From CAYVFC01 sp964450715 (GTDB taxonomy: Bacteria; Myxococcota_A; Polyangia; Polyangiales; JAFGIB01), in assembly GCA_964450715.1 (NCBI GenBank), contig CAYVFC010000130.1:1-22714 (forward strand): 22,714 nucleotides of DNA, written 5' to 3'. Under the pieces are notes generated by a model that saw only the letters and a list, made by a program, of their open reading frames with translations, was not told the DNA's origin and did no database searches. Position 1 is the first letter of the stretch. Every line of letters starts with the position of its first letter. Shown in pieces: positions 8,456 to 15,851 of the stretch. The position numbers and the translations under genes were made by a program.

Positions 8456-9379
8456 ATGAAAAGACGGCCTTTTTTTTTGACTGCTATCTGCATTATCAGT
8501 TCTTTCGTCGGGTGTAGCGAGGAATCGAAAGAAGAAAAGACGACCGCCACCGAGACCGTCGATCCGAGCGGTGGGACAATTACGGTTACGGGCGGTAGTA
8601 TAGACGTGCCGCCCGGTGCTCTGTACGGCCCTCAGGAGATGTCCGTCGCTCGGACAGAGGAAACCGCGTCGTTGAGCAGCGGCGTCGAGCAAGTGAGCGA
8701 TATCTACAAGTTCGGCCCGTCGGAGGTGCCGCTAAATTCGCCCGTGACCATTACCCTGTCCTATGACGCCGAGCAGGTCGGCGACGGGGATGATCTCGGT
8801 ATCTGGTGGGCGCCGTCGATGGACGGTCCCTGGGAATACCTGGGCGGCAGCGTGGATTCGGCGACGCAAACCGTGAGAGTCGAGGTCCGCAGCCTGGGGT
8901 TCGGAGTGGTGGGCAGAACCGGAGTCCGAGACGGGGAAGGAGGCACCGGCGGAGAGGCTGGTCAGTCGGGTTCGGGCGCAGCCGGGCAATCCGGCTCGGG
9001 CGGCGCGGGTCAGTCGGGTTCGGGCGCAGCCGGGCAATCTGGCTCGGGCGGCGCGGGTCAGGGCGGCACCGGCGGCACTGCGGGTACAGGGGGTACGGGT
9101 GCCCAGGGCGGCACGGGCGGCACTGCGGGTACAGGGGGTACCGGGGGCACCGGCGGAACTTCCCTCTGCGAAACCAACGCACAGTGCGGCGATGACTACT
9201 GTTGGGGGGGAAGGTGTATACCCACGTGTCCAAACGAAATGAATGCCTGCGGCTTGGACGGTTTTTGTGTAGAGGGCTTTTGCTGGCCCGCCTGTGAAGC
9301 TGATACAGACTGCGAATACCAGGGATGGTGCTGCGCGGTGGGCGCTTGCGTGCCTCCCGACTGGTGCGCCTCTGACTAA
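8456..9379 (+). CDS. Lipoprotein with ZU5-like domain, Gly-rich repeats and Cys-rich tail
   Basis: I place the start at ATG 8456, because GGAG lies eight bases upstream and the product then begins with a proper lipoprotein signal (lipobox SFVGC, C20). Starting at the in-frame ATG 8405 would add 17 hydrophilic residues before the signal. After the signal comes a domain (about 38-145) with GGTITVTGGSIDVPPGAL and VTITLSYD, similar to ZU5-like domains of secreted bacterial proteins. A repetitive linker of GQSGSG and GGTGG units follows, then a Cys-rich tail of about 70 residues with twelve or more cysteines in C-x(4-6)-C spacing, likely disulfide-bonded. The protein is probably anchored by its lipid and displayed at the cell surface. 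It ends just before a hairpin at 9384. Confidence 0.72.
   Translation: MKRRPFFLTAICIISSFVGCSEESKEEKTTATETVDPSGGTITVTGGSIDVPPGALYGPQEMSVARTEETASLSSGVEQVSDIYKFGPSEVPLNSPVTITLSYDAEQVGDGDDLGIWWAPSMDGPWEYLGGSVDSATQTVRVEVRSLGFGVVGRTGVRDGEGGTGGEAGQSGSGAAGQSGSGGAGQSGSGAAGQSGSGGAGQGGTGGTAGTGGTGAQGGTGGTAGTGGTGGTGGTSLCETNAQCGDDYCWGGRCIPTCPNEMNACGLDGFCVEGFCWPACEADTDCEYQGWCCAVGACVPPDWCASD
8960..9150. repeat. In-frame tandem repeats of 48 and 45 bp
   Basis: Within the preceding lipoprotein gene, two 48-bp units (from about 8961 and 9009, one base different) are followed by two 45-bp units (from 9061 and 9106). Both lengths are multiples of three, so copy number can change without breaking the frame. The units encode the Gly/Ser/Ala/Thr linker between the folded domain and the Cys-rich tail. 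Confidence 0.85.
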
Positions 9380-9383
9380 ATAT

Positions 9384-9402
9384 CCTCCGGCAAAGCCGGA
9401 GG
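9384..9402 (+). terminator. Hairpin after lipoprotein gene
   Basis: CCTCCGGC and GCCGGAGG form a perfect 8-bp stem with an AAA loop, five bases after the stop codon at 9377-9379. The sequence GATTATTA follows instead of a long T-run, so termination would be imperfect. It also lies about 35 bp before the group II intron remnant. Confidence 0.6.
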
Positions 9403-9437
9403 GATTATTAACGTGAACAGCTCAAAGCGGTTGATAT

Positions 9438-10064
9438 TGGCGCGGTGACGTGATCATCGTGCGTTTCGCTGACGATTTCATCGTCGGCTTCCAGTACCGG
9501 AACGAAGCGGAACAGTACCTCGAGCAACTAAGGCGTCGGTTCGAGCGATCCGGACTCGAGCTACACGTCGACAAGACACGGCTGATCGAGTTCGGCCGTT
9601 TCGCAGCCTCGACGCGGGCGAAGCGTGGAGAAGATAAACCGGAGACCTTCAACTTTCTGGGGCTAACGCACTTCTGCGCCACGACCCGGCAGGGATGGTT
9701 TACGGTGGGCCGCAAGACGACACGCCAGCGCTGGCAAGCGAAGCTGCAAGAGGTAAAGACGCAGCTCCGGCGCCGCATGCACGATCCCATCCCCGTACAG
9801 AGACGGTACCTAATAAGTGCGGTGGTGCGAGGCCGCGCCAACTACTACGGCGTGCCAGGCAGCTCGAAGGTCATTGTCGCATTCCGTACCGCGGTGATTC
9901 GCATCTGGCGAGGAACGATATCGCGTCGAAGCCAGAAGGGACACGTGAACTGGAAGCGAATGGCCCGCCTGGTCGCCAAATGGATCCCCAACGTCCGGTT
10001 ACTCCATCTCGACCCCGACGGCCATCTTCGCGTCATGACCTGCGGCAAGAGCCCGGTGCGGTAG
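9438..10064 (+). pseudogene. Group II intron reverse transcriptase/maturase, 3' fragment
   Basis: About 205 residues of the C-terminal half of a group II intron-encoded protein remain. The sequence starts with RGDVIIVRFADDF, where FADDF is the YADD polymerase active-site box. It continues through HVDKTRLIEFGRFA and FNFLGLTHFC, then the maturase (domain X) region with YYGVPGSS and the closing GKSPVR. Intact proteins of this family are roughly twice as long, and the first half (RT motifs 0-4) is missing. An in-frame TGA (9432-9434) precedes the homology. The stop codon lies inside intron domain V, as is usual when the reading frame extends to the intron 3' end. It cannot encode an active enzyme. 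Confidence 0.85.
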
Positions 10065-10127
10065 TGCCGCACGCCGGGATCCGTCCGGGGGGTGAGCCAA
10101 ACCCTATGCGCCAAGGCCCATCCCTAC
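10049..10127 (+). ncRNA. Group II intron domains V and VI (3' end)
   Basis: Domain V can be folded at 10049-10081: it starts GAGCCCGG, has a central tetraloop (TAGT), a CG bulge on the 3' strand, and closes with CCGGGATC. It carries the catalytic AGC triad near its 5' end. A second stem, GGGGTGAGCC (10089-10098) with GGCCCATCCC (10115-10124), has one mismatch and fits domain VI, followed by TAC as the likely intron 3' end. The 5' domains are absent, so the RNA cannot splice by itself. Confidence 0.65.
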
Positions 10128-10210
10128 CGGGACCCTATACGCGACGTGCAGAGAGCTCGCCCTCGTCTGCCCCCAATTGGCTCGGTAGCCAACCGAGACG
10201 GCGAGGCAAA

Positions 10211-10299
10211 GCGATAACTTAGAACTTAGCCCGTCCCCTATGCTGCTATGCTGTATGCAAAAACTTAAAACTTAGCCCCGTCCCCTATGCCGCTATGCT
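10211..10299. repeat. Two tandem copies of a dispersed REP-like repeat
   Basis: Two units of period 46 bp share ACTTAGCC(C)CGTCCCCTATG followed by a GCTATGCT tail. The second unit (10256-10290) is identical over 35 bp to positions 13051-13085. The first unit (from about 10211) differs by a few bases and a one-base gap. The repeat is non-coding and AT-rich at its left end. It looks like a dispersed short element such as a REP sequence. Confidence 0.8.
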
Positions 10300-10349
10300 A
10301 CCGCCTTACCTGGACCTACGACGAGGCCGGAAAGCGAACGAGGGCGAGG
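10299..10349 (+). other. Possible RHS (YD) repeat scrap
   Basis: The frame here reads YRLTWTYDEAGKRTRAR, which fits the RHS/YD repeat consensus (Y-D-x-x-G-x-x-T) very closely. It is only about 17 residues long, flanked by the dispersed repeat and by the 3' end of an opposing gene. It may be a relic of a deleted RHS-family gene, or chance. I give it modest weight. Confidence 0.3.
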
Positions 10350-10375
10350 AGCGGTGGGTTCCCCTCGCCGAGGGT

Positions 10376-11986
10376 TCACGGCACGGCGATGCGCTCTACC
10401 AGAACCGAGGTCGACATGAAGGTCGGCGGAATCGCGTCAATACCGCAGGATTGCAGGGCGCTGACACTGCGCCAGGCGGAATCGTCGACCCCGACGACAA
10501 GCCCCACCGTGTCGGAAGTGATCTCCTCGGGCAGATCGACGACCAGGTCCTGCCACCCTGTCGCCCAGGACCAGCTCCTGTCTCCCCTCGCAACGGGATC
10601 GGCGAGAAGGCTGAAGTTGCCGGTCGACCCCCCGGAAGCAACGCTGGCACCGGTCGAGGAATCGAACACCCGCACCGCGATCGATTGCCCACTTACGTCG
10701 GAGATGGTGCTGTCGCTCGAGGGAACGTAGTAGGGGTCGCGGCCGAGTATCCGGTATCGCACGGTCAGCTGGTCGGCGCTTCCGCGCGCGAGCAGAGCCG
10801 CGATGCCACCCGTGCCTTCTATCCACACGCAGTCTCCCTGCTCGCAGAGCGACGCCGCGTCCGCGCCCGCTCTACCGGCGTCGTTCCAGACGGCTACTTC
10901 GAGTGACTCGCCATCGTCGCCCAGGTCGTGTGCCTCGGCCGCTTCTCCCGGATCCAGCACCGGCTTCTCGACCGCAAGCGGAGCCAGGGCGTTCCCCTGC
11001 TCGTCGGCCACTCCGTCGCCTATCGACACCGTCACCGACCTGCCCGCGACGCTCTCCCAGTCGGTGAAGCGCCCGTTGACCGCGATAACCGAGTCCGGCT
11101 CCGCGTCGAGTTCGCCTTGCGGGGAGAACTCCCACTCCACCGGTATCCCGACCTCGCCCGCCGAGCCGTCGTCGAAGGCGGTCACCAGCAGCGACGCCAG
11201 GAGATCTTGCCTGTCCAGGCTCTCGGCAAGGGCGAGCTCGATCATCGACCACGGTAGAAGGTCGTCGCCGGCCGTCGCGGAGAAGGTCAAGCGGACCTCG
11301 GGTGGCGTCTCGTCCGGGTCCAGGGTCGCCTCGCCGGTCATGTCCGTGGCAACTCCCTCTATATTGACGATGGAGCCCATTTGGTAACAGGGGCCGACAC
11401 CGGAAAAGGTGAGCCGGCTTCCGAGAGAGCCGTCCTCCTGCCGGTCGATCACGACCCGAGTCCACGATTCGCTCAGCCCGGAGGAGCACTCGATGGACCC
11501 GACCACCGCCTCTCCGGTCAATACGACCGTGTCCGCCTCCACCTCGACCTCCAGCACCGAGGATTCGCCCCAGCGAGGAGTGAAGACCGCCCGGACGCCC
11601 TCGTCGTCGACCGTTATGTCGAGCCTGGCCTGCAGCGATTTCGACAGGGCGGTTCTGTCCCCGGACGAATAGTCGCAGTGCTCTTCCGCGACCAGCGATA
11701 CCGAGCGCACCTCCACATCGTACGAACCGACAATACGCGACATCCCGCCACTGCCGTCGGGAACCGCGCCGTCGGTGCCTCCCATACCGGCCGCGCCGTC
11801 GGTGCCTCCCATACCGGCCGCGCCTTCACCTCCCTTTCCCCCGCTACCTCCTGTGCCTCCCGCATCGATCCCCTCGCCGGCATCTACGCCACCACTGCCG
11901 CCCCTACCGCCAGAATGGTCATCGTCTCCGCAACCAAACGAGACAACAACACCCAACACAACCAACCACCCCGAAAACGTACGCAT
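10376..11986 (-). CDS. Large secreted lipoprotein of unknown function
   Basis: I place the start at ATG 11986, with GGAG eight bases upstream. A start farther upstream would run through unrelated repeat DNA. The 536-residue product has a lipoprotein signal with lipobox SFGC (C19). A linker of Gly/Asp/Ala follows, with two GMGGTDGAA units, then a long beta-rich body. The body begins RIVGSYDVEV and contains strand-rich Ig-like stretches (for example AVWNDAGRAGADAASLC and an FDSSTGASVASGG segment). No enzyme motif is visible. It is probably anchored in the outer membrane. It survives intact between mobile-element remnants on both sides. Confidence 0.75.
   Translation of the reverse strand: MRTFSGWLVVLGVVVSFGCGDDDHSGGRGGSGGVDAGEGIDAGGTGGSGGKGGEGAAGMGGTDGAAGMGGTDGAVPDGSGGMSRIVGSYDVEVRSVSLVAEEHCDYSSGDRTALSKSLQARLDITVDDEGVRAVFTPRWGESSVLEVEVEADTVVLTGEAVVGSIECSSGLSESWTRVVIDRQEDGSLGSRLTFSGVGPCYQMGSIVNIEGVATDMTGEATLDPDETPPEVRLTFSATAGDDLLPWSMIELALAESLDRQDLLASLLVTAFDDGSAGEVGIPVEWEFSPQGELDAEPDSVIAVNGRFTDWESVAGRSVTVSIGDGVADEQGNALAPLAVEKPVLDPGEAAEAHDLGDDGESLEVAVWNDAGRAGADAASLCEQGDCVWIEGTGGIAALLARGSADQLTVRYRILGRDPYYVPSSDSTISDVSGQSIAVRVFDSSTGASVASGGSTGNFSLLADPVARGDRSWSWATGWQDLVVDLPEEITSDTVGLVVGVDDSAWRSVSALQSCGIDAIPPTFMSTSVLVERIAVP
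11768..11821. repeat. 27-bp in-frame tandem repeat, two copies
   Basis: Two identical 27-bp units start at about 11768 and 11795 inside the minus-strand lipoprotein gene. They encode the nine-residue GMGGTDGAA linker unit. The length keeps the reading frame, as with the Gly-rich repeats in the gene at 8456. Confidence 0.8.
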
Positions 11987-12017
11987 CGCATCGCTCCGGA
12001 ACCAGAGCCGAATGGAT

Positions 12018-12066
12018 AGAAGGACAAATAAAGCTACCGGGATTTCCAAGAACGAACGTAGATGAA
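12018..12066. repeat. Dispersed ~50-bp repeat, copy A
   Basis: This stretch (AGAAGGACAAATAAAGCT, then GGATTTCC, then a degenerate GAACGTAGATGAACGG) matches copy B at about 18827-18876, with substitutions and a 3-4 bp gap. Both copies lie on the same side of an IS91-type transposase remnant, beyond its 3' end. Copy A lies just upstream of the lipoprotein start at 11986 and may therefore overlap its promoter. Confidence 0.65.
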
Positions 12067-12147
12067 CGGAGGATTGTTGTCGAGGAGAAAGGGAGTTCGA
12101 ATGGGGGACGGAGCCGAGTTTGGCGGAGATTGGGGGGGGTAGAGTTC

Positions 12148-12325
12148 TGCGGAGAAGCTCGGCCCAGGCTCGGCGGCCCGGCTTCGGCCGGGGCGGGTCG
12201 TTGGCTGGCGGCGAAGGTCGGCGTTGGGGGCGAACAGACCGTGGAAGTGGATGAGGTTGAAGTAGGGCGGCGGCGCCAGCGCGCAGAGCCGGGCGATGAA
12301 GTCCAGGGGAGCGAGCACGATGGCC
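12148..12325 (-). pseudogene. IS91-family transposase remnant, copy 1
   Basis: On the minus strand, LAPLDFIARLCALAPPPYFNL and FHGLFAPNADLRR match the C-terminal half of IS91/ISCR-type (Y2, HUH) transposases. After an internal gap and frame change, PPANDPPRP and PGRRAWAELLRR resume in another frame. The same segments appear in copy 2 at 19066-19521, which retains about 100 bp missing here. No catalytic HUH/Tyr region is present. It is a decayed, non-functional fragment. Confidence 0.75.
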
Positions 12326-12399
12326 CGCGGACGTACCCGAAGGGGTCACGCCTGCTACCAGCCCTAGCTTGGCGCCGTTGTCACCGTTGCCGCCCGTAG

Positions 12400-12882
12400 A
12401 GGCGGAAGAAGACAGGTCGGTTCGCCCCGGCCGCCAAGCCTGCGGTCTCCCGGAGGCGTGCTCGGGCTGTTCGCTTCAACACCCCGCAGGAATCCGGCAA
12501 AACGGCGAAAGAGCGCGTACCCAGCTCCGATGCTCCAGCCGGACTGGCTCTGGCTGCAGAAGCGTCGCGTACCTCGCGCAGGTCGTACACCTCGAGTGCG
12601 GACCGGCGCCCTTCGGCGAGCGATCTAGCCGCGCAAGTAGCATTGCTCGACGCGGCTCGGGCGTCGCAGGTCGACGGCCATCACGAGTTGGCGTTACGTC
12701 TGGTCGACCGCTTCGCTCGCGAATTTCCAGACAGTACGCTCGCGCCCGACGCCGAAGCCGTCGCCATCGAAGCGCTCGCAATGCAGGGCGACCATGGCCG
12801 GCTCGCCCAACGCGCCAACCTCTTTCTGGCGAGTTACCCAAACGATCCGCATAGCGCTCGCGTGAGAGCGCTTTTGGCGTAG
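12400..12882 (+). pseudogene. TPR-like protein, 3' fragment without start
   Basis: A 160-codon open frame begins after a stop at 12397-12399, with no convincing start codon or ribosome-binding site. The last 80 residues read like alpha-helical TPR-type repeats: VALLDAARASQVDGHHELAL, RFAREFPDSTLAPDAEAVAI, then LAQRANLFLASYPNDPHSA and RVRALLA. C-termini of this kind (a chain length, gap and final RVRALL) are common in myxobacterial membrane proteins encoded next to sigma factors. The 5' end seems lost at the IS91-type remnant. It could alternatively start at TTG 12643 as an 80-residue protein. Confidence 0.55.
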
Positions 12883-13189
12883 TAATACGGTCGTTCAGTG
12901 GAATGACAACGGTGGTTCTGCTTTTCGTCACGGGAGACGACGGTGAACACCCCCAAACCCTTTTACTTCGTTAAGAACAGAGGAACGATAAATACAGTGT
13001 CCCTTTTACTTCTTTACCTTTTACTTCTTTACTTCTCCTTTTACTTCCTTTGCAAAAACTTAAAACTTAGCCCCGTCCCCTATGCATATGCACTATGCAC
13101 CCCGTACCGGAGACGGTTGGCATGGGTGGGAAAAGCACGTCTTGCGGCACGAACGGTTTTGAGAAATAATCTTACTTGTCAGGAAGACC
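12883..13189. other. Repeat-filled intergenic region
   Basis: No gene is supported. From about 12947 to 13050 the strand is strongly pyrimidine-rich, with CCTTTTACTT recurring five times at irregular spacing. Between the first two lies GAACGATAAATACAGTGTCCC. The dispersed 35-bp repeat follows directly at 13051-13085. This is typical of nested short repeats rather than coding DNA. The remaining 100 bp upstream of 13190 show nothing I can name. Confidence 0.6.
13051..13085. repeat. 35-bp dispersed repeat, third copy
   Basis: These 35 bases are identical to 10256-10290 (the core includes ACTTAAAACTTAGCCCCGTC). Perfect identity across about 2.8 kb suggests recent spread or ongoing homogenisation. 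The repeat is followed here by a run of TATGCA/TATGCAC units. Confidence 0.9.
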
Positions 13190-13567
13190 ATGGGGATAAC
13201 GGATCGCGCGAACAGCTTCGTGATGCCGCACGTCGTGTGGGTGCTCTTCGCGGTCGGTCTCGTTCCCGTAGCGATGGCAGCGCTCGCCAGCGCCGAGTGC
13301 GCCGCCCCCGATCGGCACTGGCAAGCCCGTCCACAACCGCTGCGGGAACGGGTTCTTACCCCTACCACCCGCCAGGACGATCCCGATTGCGTGGCCTTCG
13401 ATTCGTTCGTCGAGGACGATGACGACGATGGCCCGGATCGTCTCCGCTCTTTCCGCTGGAGCCGTTCTCCGCTCGAACTCTTCTTGATCTCGCCGCACGA
13501 GCCGTACCGTCTCGCGCGCACGGACGTCCTCTCACTGGCGCCCAAGACCGACCCGCCGCTTTCCTAG
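13190..13567 (+). CDS. Small membrane or exported protein, unknown
   Basis: A 125-residue reading frame starts at ATG 13190 after AGGAAG about five bases upstream. The N-terminus holds one hydrophobic segment (VVWVLFAVGLVPVAMAALA, about 15-34), suitable as a signal peptide ending near ASAEC or as a single membrane anchor. The rest is charged, with an acidic run (EDDDDD) and many Arg/Pro residues. No family is recognised. It could be a chance frame, since opposite-strand frames are also open here, but the hydrophobic start and ribosome-binding site favour a real gene. Confidence 0.45.
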   Translation: MGITDRANSFVMPHVVWVLFAVGLVPVAMAALASAECAAPDRHWQARPQPLRERVLTPTTRQDDPDCVAFDSFVEDDDDDGPDRLRSFRWSRSPLELFLISPHEPYRLARTDVLSLAPKTDPPLS

Positions 13568-13765
13568 CAACGCCGCAACCCGAGCTCCGCTCGCCCGAAA
13601 GCGTCCGAGATGTCACGGACCGGCGTGTGGTATCGGGCCGCGGTCGGATCGCGCGGAGGCACTGCCGGTCATGCGCTCGCTTCCAGCTCGGCTGGGACGG
13701 CGCGCGTGAAGCGGAAAACCGCCAATTGTTCGAGTCAAACAACTCTTACTCGGGGAGTAGACGAT

Positions 13766-14149
13766 ATGGCAAAGGCAATGGAAGTGCTGGTTCTGGATGA
13801 CGAGCCCGTGGTGGGTGATCGACTCAAACCCGCGATAGAGGAAGACGGTCACAGGGTCGAGGTCTTCGTCGATCCCATGGAAGCCCTCAACCGGATTCGT
13901 CAGAAGACGTTCGACATCGTGGTGACCGACATCCGCATGGAAAACGTCAACGGCATCCAGGTACTGGAACAGATCATCGCGAAGGACGAGCGCGCCAAGG
14001 TCATCATCATCACAGGTTACGCGACCATGGAGCTGGCCCGCGAAGCCATGGGCAAGATGGCTTTCGACTTCGTTTCCAAGCCGTTCAAGCTGGCCGAGAT
14101 CCGTGACGTCGTGAACAAGGCCGCGCAAGCGCGCGAGGCCGGCGAGTAG
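13766..14149 (+). CDS. Single-domain response regulator (CheY-like)
   Basis: The 127-residue product is one receiver domain and nothing else. It shows the acidic pair D11/D12 in VLDDE, the phosphoacceptor D55 in VVTDIRM, the switch Thr T83 in ITGYAT, and K105 in SKPF. GGGGAG lies nine bases before the ATG. Longer in-frame starts upstream would add residues unlike receiver domains. It has no output domain, so it must act by binding another protein or as a phosphate shuttle. It sits 60 bp before the histidine kinase at 14210, its likely partner, and opens the four-gene plus-strand module. Confidence 0.9.
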   Translation: MAKAMEVLVLDDEPVVGDRLKPAIEEDGHRVEVFVDPMEALNRIRQKTFDIVVTDIRMENVNGIQVLEQIIAKDERAKVIIITGYATMELAREAMGKMAFDFVSKPFKLAEIRDVVNKAAQAREAGE

Positions 14150-14209
14150 CCCGACGCGTTGCCGCCCACGAGGCGGGAACGGGGTGTGCGCCACCACGCG
14201 GACGTCCGG

Positions 14210-15787
14210 ATGAACGAAGAGTCGCGCAATACAGGCCTGTCGAGAGCGACGGAGGTGGTCGACGCCTCCGACGCAGTGCCTCGCCCCTCCTGGACGCAGT
14301 CGAGCGGGGAAGACTCCGCCGTCGAAGACCTGGTGAAAAAGGCGCTTCTGACCAGGCCCGGGGTAACGCTCAGAACCCGCCTCATCATCAGCTACGTGGC
14401 CGTGTTCCTGGTGGCGAGCGGCGCGGTGGTGGCCGCCTGGCTCATCGTATCCGAGCTCGAGGGCAAGCTCGAATTCATCGAAAGAGCGGACAAGTTCGCC
14501 AACGAGATCCAGCAATGCCGGCGGTACGAGAAGAACTACCTGCTCTACGGCACCAGCCTCACCAAGGTGCTCGAACACCTGTACTCGGCTCGCAAGACGC
14601 TTTCGGGCGCCAAGGCCGAGCTCGGCAAGATCGTGGGCGCGGCCCACTGGGACGAGCTGGAAAACGATCTGGAGGCCTATATCGGGCACATATTCGAGCT
14701 GGAAGCCATGCGCAGAAACCCGAAGATGGCGAATACCAACAACAAGGCCGCCATCGAGAAGCAACTCAGGAAATACGGCTCCAGGATCGTCGACATGGCC
14801 ATTCTCATGTCCAAGCGGGAGCGCAACAGCGTGAGGCAGAGGCTCTACGTGATGCGGCAGTATTTCGTGCTCTCGCTGGTGCTGTTGCTGGCCGTGATCG
14901 TCTACATGACGCGCTCTCTCTCCAAACACTTTTTGCAGAGGCTGGCTTTCATGAGGGGGGTGACCGAGCGAATCGGCACGGGGGATTTCACGCCCATCAT
15001 GCCGGTCCGGAAGTACCGGGACGAATTCACCTACCTGTCGGTTGCCCTGAACCGCATGATGCACGAGCTGAACAGCCGCCGCGAGCAGCTGGTGCGCGCC
15101 GGGAAGATCGCGGCGGTGGGAACCCTGACGGCGGGTATTGCCCACGAGATCAACAATCCCGTCAACAACATCTCCCTGATCCTGGAGTCCTTGATCGACA
15201 AGATCGATTCCATGCACCGCTCGGAACGGGACCGTCTTCTGCGGGAGGCCATGACCCAGTCCGACCGGGTGACCGACATCGTGAAGAACCTCCTGGAATT
15301 CTCGCGGGCGAGCCATCCCCGGCTGGAAGAGGCGTCCATCGAGGAGATCGTTCGGAAAACCGAGCGCCTGGTGCGAAACGAGATGCGCCTGGGAGGGATC
15401 AAGTTCGCGGTACAGGTCAGGGATCAGCTCCCCCCGTTACGGGTGGACAAGGGCGGGCTGCAGCAGGTCCTGCTCAACCTGTTCCTCAACGCCATGCAGG
15501 CCATGCCCGACGGCGGAAGGCTCACCGTGTACATCGGGCTGACCAAGAAGCTGAACGAGGGAAGGATAGACGTGAAGGATACGGGCAAGGGCATCGTCGA
15601 GCAGGACCTGGACAAGATCTTCGACCCCTTTTACACGACCAAGAAGAACGGCGAGGGTACCGGTCTGGGGCTGTCGGTCAGCCACAGCATCATCGAAAAA
15701 CACGGGGGACGGATCGAGGTCAAGAGCACGCTCGGTCAGGGAACGCTCTTTTCCATCTACCTACCGGTCGAACGGCCCGACTTCTGA
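14210..15787 (+). CDS. Membrane-bound sensor histidine kinase
   Basis: The 525-residue product has a first membrane helix (about 58-80, LIISYVAVFLVASGAVVAAW), a helical periplasmic sensor of about 135 residues, and a second helix (218-236). A HAMP linker follows, then a HisKA domain with phosphoacceptor H312 in GIAHEINNPVNN. The ATPase domain shows the N-box (LNLFLNAMQAM), G1 DTGKGI (D457) and G2 GTGLGLSV (from G483). The sensor appears to be a four-helix-bundle type, as in chemoreceptors and many kinases of envelope signals. The start is uncertain: TTG 14159 would add 17 residues, but ATG 14210 fits the domain layout. It probably phosphorylates the preceding single-domain regulator. Confidence 0.9.
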   Translation: MNEESRNTGLSRATEVVDASDAVPRPSWTQSSGEDSAVEDLVKKALLTRPGVTLRTRLIISYVAVFLVASGAVVAAWLIVSELEGKLEFIERADKFANEIQQCRRYEKNYLLYGTSLTKVLEHLYSARKTLSGAKAELGKIVGAAHWDELENDLEAYIGHIFELEAMRRNPKMANTNNKAAIEKQLRKYGSRIVDMAILMSKRERNSVRQRLYVMRQYFVLSLVLLLAVIVYMTRSLSKHFLQRLAFMRGVTERIGTGDFTPIMPVRKYRDEFTYLSVALNRMMHELNSRREQLVRAGKIAAVGTLTAGIAHEINNPVNNISLILESLIDKIDSMHRSERDRLLREAMTQSDRVTDIVKNLLEFSRASHPRLEEASIEEIVRKTERLVRNEMRLGGIKFAVQVRDQLPPLRVDKGGLQQVLLNLFLNAMQAMPDGGRLTVYIGLTKKLNEGRIDVKDTGKGIVEQDLDKIFDPFYTTKKNGEGTGLGLSVSHSIIEKHGGRIEVKSTLGQGTLFSIYLPVERPDF

Positions 15788-15851
15788 AATGTTGCCGGGA
15801 AGGACCGAAAGCCATGCGTCTCATTGGAACTAGAGAATGGAGGAAGGCCCG

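Noticed and set aside
13613..15316. Long open frame on the minus strand opposite the response regulator and histidine kinase
   Set aside because: It is the antisense shadow of two clearly recognisable signalling genes and has no domain or signal of its own.
15837..15851. Upstream ATG for the cytidylate-kinase-like gene
   Set aside because: The best ribosome-binding site lies between it and ATG 15852, so the later start is used.
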